A stretch of 32,406 nt of DNA from Cyclobacteriaceae bacterium (lineage in GTDB: Bacteria; Bacteroidota; Bacteroidia; Cytophagales; Cyclobacteriaceae): NCBI GenBank assembly GCA_025455465.1, contig JALOMI010000010.1, positions 1 to 32,406 on the forward strand, read 5' to 3'. Positions 1-6,452 of this stretch are shown here, piece after piece. The stretch's first letter is position 1. Each line of letters begins with the position of its first letter. Under the pieces are notes generated by a model. The model ran no database searches. It saw only the letters and a program-made list of their open reading frames with translations, and was not told where the DNA came from. Made by a program: the position numbers and the translations under genes.

Positions 1-335
1 GGCACAAACACGAACCGCTTGTCGTAAATCGTTTGTCCGATGTAATAGCTCACCCAGTACTCGTTGTTGAGGTGGAACACGGCCGAATCAATCGGCTCCA
101 CCAGTACGGCACTTTCTGCCGGCACAGTTTCCAGGTAATGGCGTAAGACGGATGTTTGCTGTTGTTCACCGTTTTTTTCTCCGTAGCCTTTGCTGGCCAC
201 CAGGGTATTCTCTATCGGAAACGAATTCTTATTGATCAGATATACTTTCCATTCATCGCTTTCTCCTGGATGCCTTTTGCGGGCGATGGCCACGGTTACA
301 TTTTTTACTTCCGGTATTTCAATATCGCGAATCAT
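1..335 (-). CDS. Conserved-looking hypothetical protein, 3' end outside the window
   Basis: This reading frame is missing from the ORF track because it runs off the window edge. It starts at ATG 335-333 (MIRDIEIPEVKN...) and stays open for about 111 codons to base 1. Its ATG overlaps the TGA of lipB as ATGA, the usual sign of translational coupling, so it is the third gene of the PGI-lipB operon. There is no signal peptide or membrane segment; the visible part is mixed and charged, as expected for a small cytoplasmic protein. A GTG two codons upstream is an alternative start. I do not recognise a domain and assign no function. The open frame, the exact coupling and the codon use make it very likely a real gene. 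Confidence 0.75.
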   Translation of the reverse strand, partial: MIRDIEIPEVKNVTVAIARKRHPGESDEWKVYLINKNSFPIENTLVASKGYGEKNGEQQQTSVLRHYLETVPAESAVLVEPIDSAVFHLNNEYWVSYYIGQTIYDKRFVFV

Positions 336-1048
336 ATCCACACCATGTTGAAGAGTTCTCCGATGTTTTTTTTCAGCACGTCATTGATTTCGTTCATGTT
401 TACTTTCCGACCGGTTTCCTTCTCCAGCGAAGTTACCGCCTTGTCGCTGATGCCGCAGGGCACAATGTGATCAAAATAGGAAAGATCGGTATTTACATTA
501 AAGGCAAAGCCGTGCATGGTGACCCAGCGGCTGGTCTTAACGCCCAGGGCGCAGATCTTTCGTGCATGAACGGCATCATCCGGATCAATCCATACACCGG
601 TCAGTCCAGGTATACGGCCGGCTTCTACTCCATAATGCTTGAGCGTTTGTATGACGGCTTCTTCCAGCAAGCGCATGTACCGATGAATGTCGGTAAAAAA
701 ATTTTCGAGGTCAATTACCGGGTACCCGACAATCTGCCCGGGGCCGTGAAAGGTAATATCCCCGCCACGGTTACTGTGATAGTATGTTGCCCCGATGGTA
801 GAAAGGTCATCCTTGCTGATTTTAAGATTGGATTCGTCACCGCTCTTGCCGAGGGTGTACACAGGCGGGTGCTCGCAGAATATCAGGTAATTGCTGGTTG
901 GTAGCTGCCGCTCCGCAGGCAACTCCCGGTTTTGTTTTTTGATGTCGAGGATGCCGGAGAAAAGTTCAGCCTGGTAATCCCAGGCTTGCCGGTAATCCGT
1001 TAGCCCGAGATTTATGCACTGCGTTTTCCGGTTGATGACGGCATTCAC
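332..1048 (-). CDS. lipB: Octanoyltransferase LipB
   Basis: LipB moves the octanoyl group from acyl carrier protein to lipoyl domains of 2-oxoacid dehydrogenases and the glycine cleavage H protein, the first step of lipoate synthesis in the cytoplasm. The 238-residue product has the family motifs in order: RGGDITFHGPGQ (about residues 94-105), the GVWID block, KICALG with the expected catalytic Lys164, SRWVTMHGFAFN, and PCGI with the catalytic Cys198. The start is a GTG that overlaps the TGA of the upstream isomerase (GTGA). No in-frame ATG lies nearby, and the coupling supports this start. The gene is second in a three-gene minus-strand operon. lipA is not in the window. Confidence 0.96.
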   Translation of the reverse strand: MNAVINRKTQCINLGLTDYRQAWDYQAELFSGILDIKKQNRELPAERQLPTSNYLIFCEHPPVYTLGKSGDESNLKISKDDLSTIGATYYHSNRGGDITFHGPGQIVGYPVIDLENFFTDIHRYMRLLEEAVIQTLKHYGVEAGRIPGLTGVWIDPDDAVHARKICALGVKTSRWVTMHGFAFNVNTDLSYFDHIVPCGISDKAVTSLEKETGRKVNMNEINDVLKKNIGELFNMVWI

Positions 1049-2058
1049 TTGATCTTATCCAGCTCTCCTTTGAGATATACAATCGAATCAATCGGGTCAG
1101 GCTCCACCCCGTTTTCTTTCGCCAGGTAGAATGACACCCAGTCCGTCAGGTGAATCAGGTAGTAATATTGTTCCAGCAGTGAGGCGCCTTCGCCCACCAC
1201 ATCAATGATCGGGTTCGATTTTTTCTCAAAAATATCGCGGCAGATTTCCATGCGCTTCTCCACACGTTCATGGTCGTGATCCGAGTAGAGATAAATCACT
1301 TGCAAGTAAGGCATGAGGGCTTCCGGAAACTGCCAGCCCACCAATTCGTTGTGGTTCATCTCCGGGAAGGTGTTGACATGGGCCAGCTGCTTGGCGTTCT
1401 CATTCAGCTGTTGCTGAAAGCGCAACGCCATGGCATGCAACCGGCTGTCGCAGTAAATCACCGGCAGTTTGCCTTTGAGTTTGCGCGCAATCAGTTCGGC
1501 TTCGTTCTGGATGCCCTTCTCCCCGCGGTCCAGAAACTGGATGGCATTTTCTGTTTCTTTGATATAGGTGGAGCCGATGAGGTTTGTGTGATACAACACT
1601 GATAACAGGGCCACCATATTATACGCCAGCATAGCGCGTGGGCTGTCAGAGCCAGCCGGCAACTGAATGTAAAACAGGTTGTATTCCCTGGCGATATCAA
1701 GCAGCTTACCGCCTGAAGCAATGGCTATGACATGGGCCCGCTTGAGCAAGGCTTTATTCAAAGCAGCAATGGTTTCTTCGGTGTTGCCGCTGTAAGAGCT
1801 GGCGATAAAGAGTGTATGCGGACTAACAAACTGCGGAATGTTGTAGCTTTTACATACGGTAATGGGAATGGGAATGCGGCCGAATGTTAATGATTCCACC
1901 AGGTTGGCACCAATGCCGGAACCGCCCATGCCGGCAATAACGATGTTGCGGATATCACTGCCGGGTCTTACCAGGTCGATAGAAGCACTAATGCGCAGTG
2001 CGTCCGCCAATTGGCGGGTAAAGCTTTCGATATATTTTTTTGTAGCAGACATGATCAT
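1045..2058 (-). CDS. Bifunctional phosphoglucose/phosphomannose isomerase (SIS domain)
   Basis: This is a sugar-phosphate isomerase of the short PGI/PMI family, which interconverts glucose-6-P or mannose-6-P with fructose-6-P. Two SIS-domain signatures are visible: GMGGSGIG near residue 43 and SSYSGNTEET near residue 88. The family block EMNHNELVGW, which carries the active-site Glu and His region, is near residue 230. At about 337 residues it has the usual family length, well short of classical Pgi. The ORF track starts at a TTG (2061). ATG 2058 or ATG 2052 (MSATKK) are better starts, and I chose the longer. A TAnnTTTG motif lies just upstream, and lipB overlaps its stop codon. Whether it serves glycolysis or mannose metabolism cannot be told here. 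Confidence 0.92.
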   Translation of the reverse strand: MIMSATKKYIESFTRQLADALRISASIDLVRPGSDIRNIVIAGMGGSGIGANLVESLTFGRIPIPITVCKSYNIPQFVSPHTLFIASSYSGNTEETIAALNKALLKRAHVIAIASGGKLLDIAREYNLFYIQLPAGSDSPRAMLAYNMVALLSVLYHTNLIGSTYIKETENAIQFLDRGEKGIQNEAELIARKLKGKLPVIYCDSRLHAMALRFQQQLNENAKQLAHVNTFPEMNHNELVGWQFPEALMPYLQVIYLYSDHDHERVEKRMEICRDIFEKKSNPIIDVVGEGASLLEQYYYLIHLTDWVSFYLAKENGVEPDPIDSIVYLKGELDKIK

Positions 2059-2069
2059 CAAATAACGTT

Positions 2070-2077
2070 CAAAGGTA
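2070..2077 (-). promoter_or_regulatory. Candidate -7 box for the PGI-lipB operon
   Basis: TACCTTTG on the minus strand matches the Bacteroidota -7 consensus TAnnTTTG. It lies 11 bases before ATG 2058, so transcription would start almost at the start codon. I found no TTTG at the usual distance for a -33 box, so this rests on the -7 motif and its position only. Confidence 0.35.
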
Positions 2078-2125
2078 TCAGATAAAGTACGAATTTAGAA
2101 TGTTCAAAACAGATTAGTTGACGGC

Positions 2126-2476
2126 ATGAGCGATAAGCAGACCATCGGCAAAATGGGGGAAGAAATGGCCGCCCGTTTTATGGAAGAAATGGGCTTTCAG
2201 GTAGTTGCACGTAATTACCGACATAAGCATGCAGAAATTGACTTGATTGTTCACCGCGACAACTGGTTGATTTTTGTGGAAGTTAAGACGAGAAGTTCAA
2301 CAACTTACGGTGAGCCCGAAACGTTTGTTGATTTTAAAAAGGGACGTAAAATCATGGAGGCAGCTGAAGAATATATTTTCACTACCAACTGGCGCGGGCA
2401 TATTCGCTTTGATATTGTGTCGGTCAAGCTTGGCAATCCTCCGGAGATCAGACACTTTGAGGATGCGATCAACTGA
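2126..2476 (+). CDS. yraN: YraN/UPF0102 family endonuclease-like protein
   Basis: This is a small protein of the UPF0102 (YraN) family, with a PD-(D/E)XK nuclease-like fold; its cellular role is poorly defined. The 116 residues show the full family pattern: GKMGEEMAARFMEEMGF at the start, then AEIDLI with the putative metal-binding Asp, and FVEVKTR with the Glu and Lys of the core, followed by a C-terminal region with RFDIVSV. The ATG at 2126 gives the canonical N-terminus. It is transcribed alone, divergently from the PGI operon with about 65 bases between the two starts. Its TGA abuts an 8-bp tandem repeat array with no spacer. Confidence 0.93.
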   Translation: MSDKQTIGKMGEEMAARFMEEMGFQVVARNYRHKHAEIDLIVHRDNWLIFVEVKTRSSTTYGEPETFVDFKKGRKIMEAAEEYIFTTNWRGHIRFDIVSVKLGNPPEIRHFEDAIN

Positions 2477-2540
2477 GGTGTTTAGGTGTTTAGGTGCTTA
2501 GGTGTTTAAGTGTTTAAGTGTTTAGGTGTTTAGGTGCTGA
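2477..2540 (+). repeat. 8-bp tandem repeat array (GGTGTTTA)n, eight units
   Basis: Eight consecutive 8-base units follow the yraN stop codon directly. They read GGTGTTTA twice, GGTGCTTA, GGTGTTTA, AGTGTTTA twice, GGTGTTTA and GGTGCTGA, with the last unit degenerate. The period is exact across all 64 bases. The array lies between the convergent yraN and YwqK-like genes. An 8-bp inverted repeat (TGCGCGAG at 2545, CTCGCGCA at 2586) sits just beyond it. Confidence 0.9.
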
Positions 2541-2599
2541 TGCGTGCGCGAGATGAGGAAGATTTTAGGATTTTTGTACACCGAACTCGCGCAGCAGGC

Positions 2600-3228
2600 T
2601 CAGGAGGTTTTGTTGTTGCGGTAGATTTCGCGACCGCGTTCATTCCACTCAACCCGGATGAAGGGTTTCAGATTTTTATCGAACGGATCTCTCGGGTAGG
2701 CAATTAATTTCTTTCTCCGGCCGGTGGGGTAGTATTCATACCAGTCGCCCACCCTTCGGTTCCATTTGTATTCACCGGTAACGGCCAGTTGACCCGACTC
2801 ATAGAACATGTAGTAGTAGCCTTCTTTTTCTCCTTATTCTGGGTCTTCTTATAAGGGCCGTGCACGAGTACGCCTTTCTTCGGGTCGAAGCGGCTCGTGC
2901 GCACCACTTCACGCCTGGCGTAGTCATAATAATAGATATCACGCACCAGGGTGTTGGGCACTTCCGGTTTTTTCAGGTAGTAAAAATTTTCATACACGGT
3001 TCGGTCACCAGTGCCTTTGCGGGAAAATCCTTTCTTGGTTTTGATTCCATAAAAGACCTTCTTTTTGGGCTTCTTCTTTTTGCGGGTGTTCATCGGCTCC
3101 TCTTCTTTTTCAAAGTCGAGGCTCACCGGGGTGTCAATCACAAACGGGCGGTCTGGTTCTTCCTGGGCAAATACCGGAAGTGTGAAGCAGAAACAAATAA
3201 AAGCAATTGCAGACCGGCAGAACTTCAT
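2600..3228 (-). pseudogene. Secreted YwqK/MORN-like repeat protein, frameshifted
   Basis: The true start is ATG 3228 (MKFCRSAIAFICF...), which gives a signal peptide ending in PVFAQ; the ORF track begins upstream of it. The first frame carries a Lys-rich segment (KKKKPKKK) and aromatic repeats. At an A5 run (T5 on the plus strand, 2825-2829) the coding frame switches: frame one continues as KKATTTCSMS, while the other frame reads EGYYYMFYESGQLAVTGEYK and then DWYEYYPTGRRK, typical of YwqK/MORN-type repeats. One extra A would join both parts into about 209 residues. The stop at 2600 may itself follow a second frameshift (see findings). The role of such proteins in Bacteroidota is not well defined. 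The break may be a sequence error or true decay. Confidence 0.75.
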
Positions 3229-3280
3229 ATCGGGTAAACGCCTCGAAAGTTCAAAAAGTATAGGGAAATCAACAAGTCCT

Positions 3281-3324
3281 AAAAAAGCAAGTCTCCTGCA
3301 ATTGACCGGCAATGACAGGAGACT
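3281..3324 (-). terminator. Rho-independent terminator of htpG
   Basis: A perfect 9-bp inverted repeat (AGTCTCCTG at 3290-3298, CAGGAGACT at 3316-3324) encloses a small inner stem (ATTG/CAAT). On the minus strand it is followed after three bases by six T residues (3286-3281). It lies about 20 bases past the htpG stop codon. Confidence 0.75.
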
Positions 3325-3344
3325 CTCTCTTTTATTCAAAATGA

Positions 3345-5192
3345 TCAGGATACAAACTCAACGCTTCGCCTGATGAAGTTGGTGAGGTCGGCACCGGTGA
3401 GCATGTTCTGCGACAAGAGGGCAAGGTCGAAGGCTTGCTTGGCCAGTTTCACTTTTGCATCTTCACTGTCGGCTTTCAGAATTTTCTGTACGATGTTGTG
3501 GTTTCCGTTGATCGCTACCTGGTAGCTGTCGGGCATACTGCCCATGAACGCATAGCCGCCACCCCCCATCTTCGCCATGTCTTTCATCCTGCGCATGAAT
3601 TCGCTCATCGTGATGACTACCGGGAAGTCATCCGCTGCCATCGGTTCTACACTAACGGTCATGTGGGTGTTGTTGATGGCCTTTGTGAAGATATCTTTCA
3701 CCTGCTCCTGCTCATCGCTGGTGAGTACGGTTTCCAGTTTTTCATCTTTATCGATGAGCTTATCAGCTGTATCACTGTCAACACGCTTGATATGGGTTTT
3801 CTCCAGCTTCTGTTCGAGGGTGTTGATATAATGGTTGTCGAGAACGCCATCCATCAGCAATACATCATAGGCTTTGTTTTTCGCAGCCTCGATGTAGCTG
3901 TGCTGTTTGCCGGCATCGGAAGCATAGAGGTAGATGGTTTGCTTTTCTTTATCCGTCTGGTTGGCTTTTACTTTCTCCTTGTATTCTTCGAAGGTAAAGT
4001 ATTGGCCATCCACATTTTTAAACAGGGAGAAATCCTTGGCACGGTCGTAGAACTTCTCATCACTGATGATACCGTACTTCACGAAGATGTTGATATCATC
4101 CCACTTTTTCTCAAAGTCAGTGCGATCCTTCTTGTAAAGTTCCTGGAGTTTGTCGGCTACTTTCTTGGTGATATGCTGGCTGATTTTCTTCACGTTGGCA
4201 TCGCTCTGCAGGTAACTGCGCGATACATTCAGCGGGATATCGGGTGAATCCAGTACGCCATGCAGGAGCATCAGGAAGTCGGGCACAACATCTTTGACCT
4301 CATCGGTGATGAACACCTGGCGGGAATAGAGCTGGATTTTATTTTTCTGCATCTCGAAATCATTCTTCACTTTCGGGAAGTACAGAATACCGGTCAGGTT
4401 GAACGGGTAATCCACATTCAGGTGTATCCAGAACAACGGTTCTTCACTGAACGGATAGAGTTCCTTATAAAACTTCAGGTAGTCTTCGTCCTTCAGGTCG
4501 TTGGGGGATTTCGTCCACAGCGGCTGCGTGTTGTTGATGATGCGGTCTACGGTAACGGTTTTGTATTTCTTCTTGCCCTCTGCGTCCTCACCATCTTCTA
4601 CGCTTTCTTCTTTCGTGCCGAACTTGATTTCTACCGGCAGGAATTTGCAGTACTTTTCGAGAATACCTTTCAAACGCCATTCATCCAGGAATTCTTCTGA
4701 ATCGGCATTGATATGAAGGATAACATCGGTTCCGCGGGTTTCTTTTTTGGAGGAAGTGATTTCAAACTCGGTGGAACCGTCACAAATCCATTTAGCCGGA
4801 TCGGCATTGTCCTGGTAGGAACGGGAGATTACTTCTACTTTATCGGCCACCATGAATGCGGAGTAGAAACCTAATCCGAACTTGCCGATGATGTCTTTGG
4901 CATCGGTTTTATCCTTGAACTTCTCCACGAACTCGGTGGCTCCGGAGAAGGCAATCTGGTTGATGTATTTTTTAATCTCCTCAGCCGTCATGCCAATACC
5001 CTTATCGCTCACCGTGATGGTTTTCTTCTTCTTATCGAAACTCACCTCGATTTTCAGGTCGCCCAGCTCACCGTTGAACTCGCCCAGGGAGGCCAGTTTT
5101 TTCAGTTTCTGGGTGGCATCAACCGCGTTGCTGACCAGTTCGCGGAGGAAGATTTCATGATCGGAATAGAGGAATTTTTTAATGATCTTCAT
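3345..5192 (-). CDS. htpG: Molecular chaperone HtpG (Hsp90), 5' end disrupted by a 34-bp duplication
   Basis: HtpG is the bacterial Hsp90, an ATP-dependent cytoplasmic dimeric chaperone. The ORF shows the GHKL ATPase motifs: FLRELVSNAVDA (N box with the catalytic Glu region), DKGIGM, and GKFGLGFYSAFMVA. Middle and C-terminal dimerisation domains follow, for 615 residues. It begins MKIIKKFLYSDHE, but HtpG normally carries about 20 further residues before IIKKFLYSD. Those residues are encoded upstream from ATG 5277 (MAAVKEKGSISIHTENIFP) and are put out of frame by a perfect 34-bp tandem duplication at 5154-5221. Removing one copy restores a continuous frame of about 632 codons. The ATG at 5192 exists because of the duplication and could restart translation. 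The truncated product would lack the N-terminal strand of the ATPase domain, so its function is doubtful. Confidence 0.93.
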   Translation of the reverse strand: MKIIKKFLYSDHEIFLRELVSNAVDATQKLKKLASLGEFNGELGDLKIEVSFDKKKKTITVSDKGIGMTAEEIKKYINQIAFSGATEFVEKFKDKTDAKDIIGKFGLGFYSAFMVADKVEVISRSYQDNADPAKWICDGSTEFEITSSKKETRGTDVILHINADSEEFLDEWRLKGILEKYCKFLPVEIKFGTKEESVEDGEDAEGKKKYKTVTVDRIINNTQPLWTKSPNDLKDEDYLKFYKELYPFSEEPLFWIHLNVDYPFNLTGILYFPKVKNDFEMQKNKIQLYSRQVFITDEVKDVVPDFLMLLHGVLDSPDIPLNVSRSYLQSDANVKKISQHITKKVADKLQELYKKDRTDFEKKWDDINIFVKYGIISDEKFYDRAKDFSLFKNVDGQYFTFEEYKEKVKANQTDKEKQTIYLYASDAGKQHSYIEAAKNKAYDVLLMDGVLDNHYINTLEQKLEKTHIKRVDSDTADKLIDKDEKLETVLTSDEQEQVKDIFTKAINNTHMTVSVEPMAADDFPVVITMSEFMRRMKDMAKMGGGGYAFMGSMPDSYQVAINGNHNIVQKILKADSEDAKVKLAKQAFDLALLSQNMLTGADLTNFIRRSVEFVS

Positions 5193-5221
5193 GATCGGAA
5201 TAGAGGAATTTTTTAATGATC
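5154..5221. repeat. Perfect 34-bp tandem duplication within htpG
   Basis: Bases 5154-5187 and 5188-5221 are identical. On the coding strand each copy begins GATCATTAAAAAATTCC. Because 34 is not a multiple of three, the second copy shifts the frame. The bases flanking the pair differ, so the repeat is exactly 34 bp. The unit carries GATCAT near both ends, a short direct repeat that could have allowed slippage. Confidence 0.97.
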
Positions 5222-5277
5222 GGAAAGATGTTCTCGGTATGGATGGAAATACTGCCTTTTTCCTTTACGGCTGCCAT
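5179..5277 (-). pseudogene. htpG: Displaced N-terminal coding segment of htpG
   Basis: From ATG 5277 the frame encodes MAAVKEKGSISIHTENIFP, then IIKKFLYSDHE, and stops at a TAA (5181-5179) inside the duplicated sequence, giving 32 residues. The first 30 match what is expected of an HtpG N-terminus. It overlaps the restart ATG (5192) of the main ORF in another frame, so terminating ribosomes are 9 to 11 bases past that ATG. In an intact gene this segment and the main ORF would be one protein. Confidence 0.85.
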
Positions 5278-5320
5278 AGTGTTCGATTTTTAAATGAGAC
5301 AAAACTTCTGCCGGGGAGTA

Positions 5321-5351
5321 AAACAAAAAATCCCCGCGCACGCGGGGATTT
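5321..5351 (-). terminator. Rho-independent terminator of the DUF4293 gene
   Basis: A perfect 11-bp inverted repeat, AAATCCCCGCG (5328-5338) and CGCGGGGATTT (5341-5351), is separated by only CA, so the real loop opens a few pairs wider. On the minus strand it runs into TTTTTTGTTT (5330-5321). It ends the DUF4293 transcript before htpG, so htpG needs its own promoter in the roughly 45 bases before ATG 5277. I could not identify one there. Confidence 0.85.
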
Positions 5352-5391
5352 CAAATGTTGTTCCAGCAAGTTAAAAATGACAGGATGGCAG

Positions 5392-5844
5392 TCAGCGCAG
5401 GCGGTTGGAGTCCTGCACAATGCGTTCATCCCTGCGAATGAACCGGATTGCCAGCCAGTTGCTGATCACCGCCACAAAGGTGAGGTAAAGGCCTGGTCCA
5501 TACTGAAAACCAGCCGGGTAATCTTTGGATAGCTCAGAAGCAAACCATACGGCAGAGATCATGTAGCAGGCAAGAATCAACGTATTCAGTGCGCCTAATT
5601 TTATCTGCATCTGGCGGTTGTCGTAACGCCTGATTTCGATAATGGCCAGCGTGATGGCCGCTACCGCGAGTACTGCGGTAATGGTGTACGGCAAATACGT
5701 GTAGACAGAACCTTTCAATAAATAAAAGGGCGTTAGTACGATGGTGGTTTCACCTTCCTGAATTTGCCAGATCGGCTGCACCAGCGCCACCAGTAAGGCG
5801 ATGATGGTCATAACCAGAAATACCGTTTGAATTCTTTGCCACAT
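5392..5844 (-). CDS. DUF4293 family membrane protein
   Basis: This is an inner-membrane protein of unknown function, of a family found mainly in Bacteroidota. The N-terminus MWQRIQTVFLVM is the family hallmark. Four hydrophobic segments are visible at about residues 6-26, 50-71, 82-103 and 116-136, and the tail is basic and charged (RFIRRDERIVQDSNRLR). The length of 150 residues is usual. The gene has a TAnnTTTG motif about 26 bases before its ATG and a strong terminator after its stop, so it is probably transcribed alone. I cannot assign a role. Confidence 0.88.
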   Translation of the reverse strand: MWQRIQTVFLVMTIIALLVALVQPIWQIQEGETTIVLTPFYLLKGSVYTYLPYTITAVLAVAAITLAIIEIRRYDNRQMQIKLGALNTLILACYMISAVWFASELSKDYPAGFQYGPGLYLTFVAVISNWLAIRFIRRDERIVQDSNRLR

Positions 5845-5869
5845 ATAGGGGTTGCGTTAACTTGGACGG

Positions 5870-5877
5870 CAAAAGTA
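5870..5877 (-). promoter_or_regulatory. Candidate -7 box for the DUF4293 gene
   Basis: TACTTTTG on the minus strand matches TAnnTTTG and lies 25 bases before ATG 5844. No clear TTTG -33 element was found; the upstream bases on that strand are a pyrimidine-rich tract. Confidence 0.4.
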
Positions 5878-5888
5878 AGAAGAATATT

Positions 5889-5937
5889 GAGGAGGAGACA
5901 GGAGAATTGAAGTGACGAGTTTAGGAGCTGGATGGCA
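5889..5937 (+). repeat. Purine-rich GGAG-containing tract left of the four-helix-bundle gene
   Basis: The plus strand carries repeated GAGGAG, CAGGAGA and TAGGAG words in a low-complexity tract. It resembles the reverse complement of the tract on the other side of the gene (6391-6450), so the two form a loose, imperfect inverted pair around it. Confidence 0.5.
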
Positions 5938-6004
5938 AGTAGATCAGAATACAAATAATTGGTTCGGGTTGCTGTGACTTAAGCCGAAAATAAAGTTTTA
6001 AAGT

Positions 6005-6369
6005 ATGGAGAAAACCAAGTCTTTTGAAGAACTGATTGTTTGGCAGAAGGCTCATCAATTTGTTCTGGATGTCTATGCCCTGACCCAATCCCTTCCTCGG
6101 GAAGAACAATTTGGTCTCACCAGTCAGTTTCGCAGGGCCTCAATTTCAATTGCGGCTAATATTGCCGAAGGCTACAAAAAGAAAGGTCATCGTGATAAAT
6201 TGAAATTTTTCAATACCTCACAAGGCTCAATTTCCGAATGCCGTACTATTTGCGCCTGGCCCATGATCTCAGGTATGCGGAGACAGCAGAACTCTGTAAT
6301 AAACTGGAAGAAGTGAGCAAGTTATTAAGCACTTACATGCGTGGAATAATCAGAAACAATAATCCATGA
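6005..6369 (+). pseudogene. Four-helix bundle protein (TIGR02436, S23-like), frameshifted
   Basis: The family contains small proteins of unclear function, including ORFs found in intervening sequences of 23S rRNA genes. The N-terminal part is typical: FEELIVWQKAH, LTSQFRRASISIAANIAEGY and FFNTSQGSISECR. After ECR (base 6243) the coding frame changes. The ORF-track frame reads TICAWPMISG and ends at 6316, while the frame beginning TAC at 6244 gives YYLRLAHDLRYAETAELCNKL, the expected family continuation, and stops at TGA 6367-6369. One missing base within CGTAC explains it. Repaired, the protein is about 121 residues, the normal length. It stands alone between two low-complexity tracts. A sequencing error and real decay are both possible. 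Confidence 0.85.
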
Positions 6370-6390
6370 ACTTGCAAAACAATTAGAAAT

Positions 6391-6450
6391 CCCCACTCAC
6401 TCCCAACTCCTGATTCCTAGTCTCCTGACTCCCAACTCCTCATCTCCTCA
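6391..6450 (+). repeat. Pyrimidine-rich tract with 13-bp direct repeats
   Basis: ACTCCCAACTCCT occurs exactly at 6399-6411 and again at 6428-6440, within a tract built of CTCCT, CTCCC and ATTCC words. It occupies nearly all of the space between the four-helix-bundle gene and truA. On the opposite strand it resembles the purine-rich tract at 5889-5937. Confidence 0.7.
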
Positions 6451-6452
6451 AA

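Noticed and set aside
2477-2540. CRISPR-like array
   Set aside because: The repeats are 8 bases in direct tandem with no spacers, and no cas genes are near.
2815-2840. Programmed -1 frameshifting in the YwqK-like gene
   Set aside because: The A5 run reads G-AAA-AAG in frame, which does not fit the X-XXY-YYZ slippery rule, and I saw no stimulatory structure. A missing base explains the data better.
3435-4247. Long plus-strand ORFs opposite htpG (270 and 146 residues)
   Set aside because: They are antisense shadows of a gene with strong motifs. Their composition (many Phe, Val, His) is typical of complements of Lys/Glu-rich coding sequence.
6005-6369. Diversity-generating retroelement accessory (Avd is also a four-helix bundle)
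   Set aside because: There is no reverse transcriptase and no template/variable repeat pair in the window.
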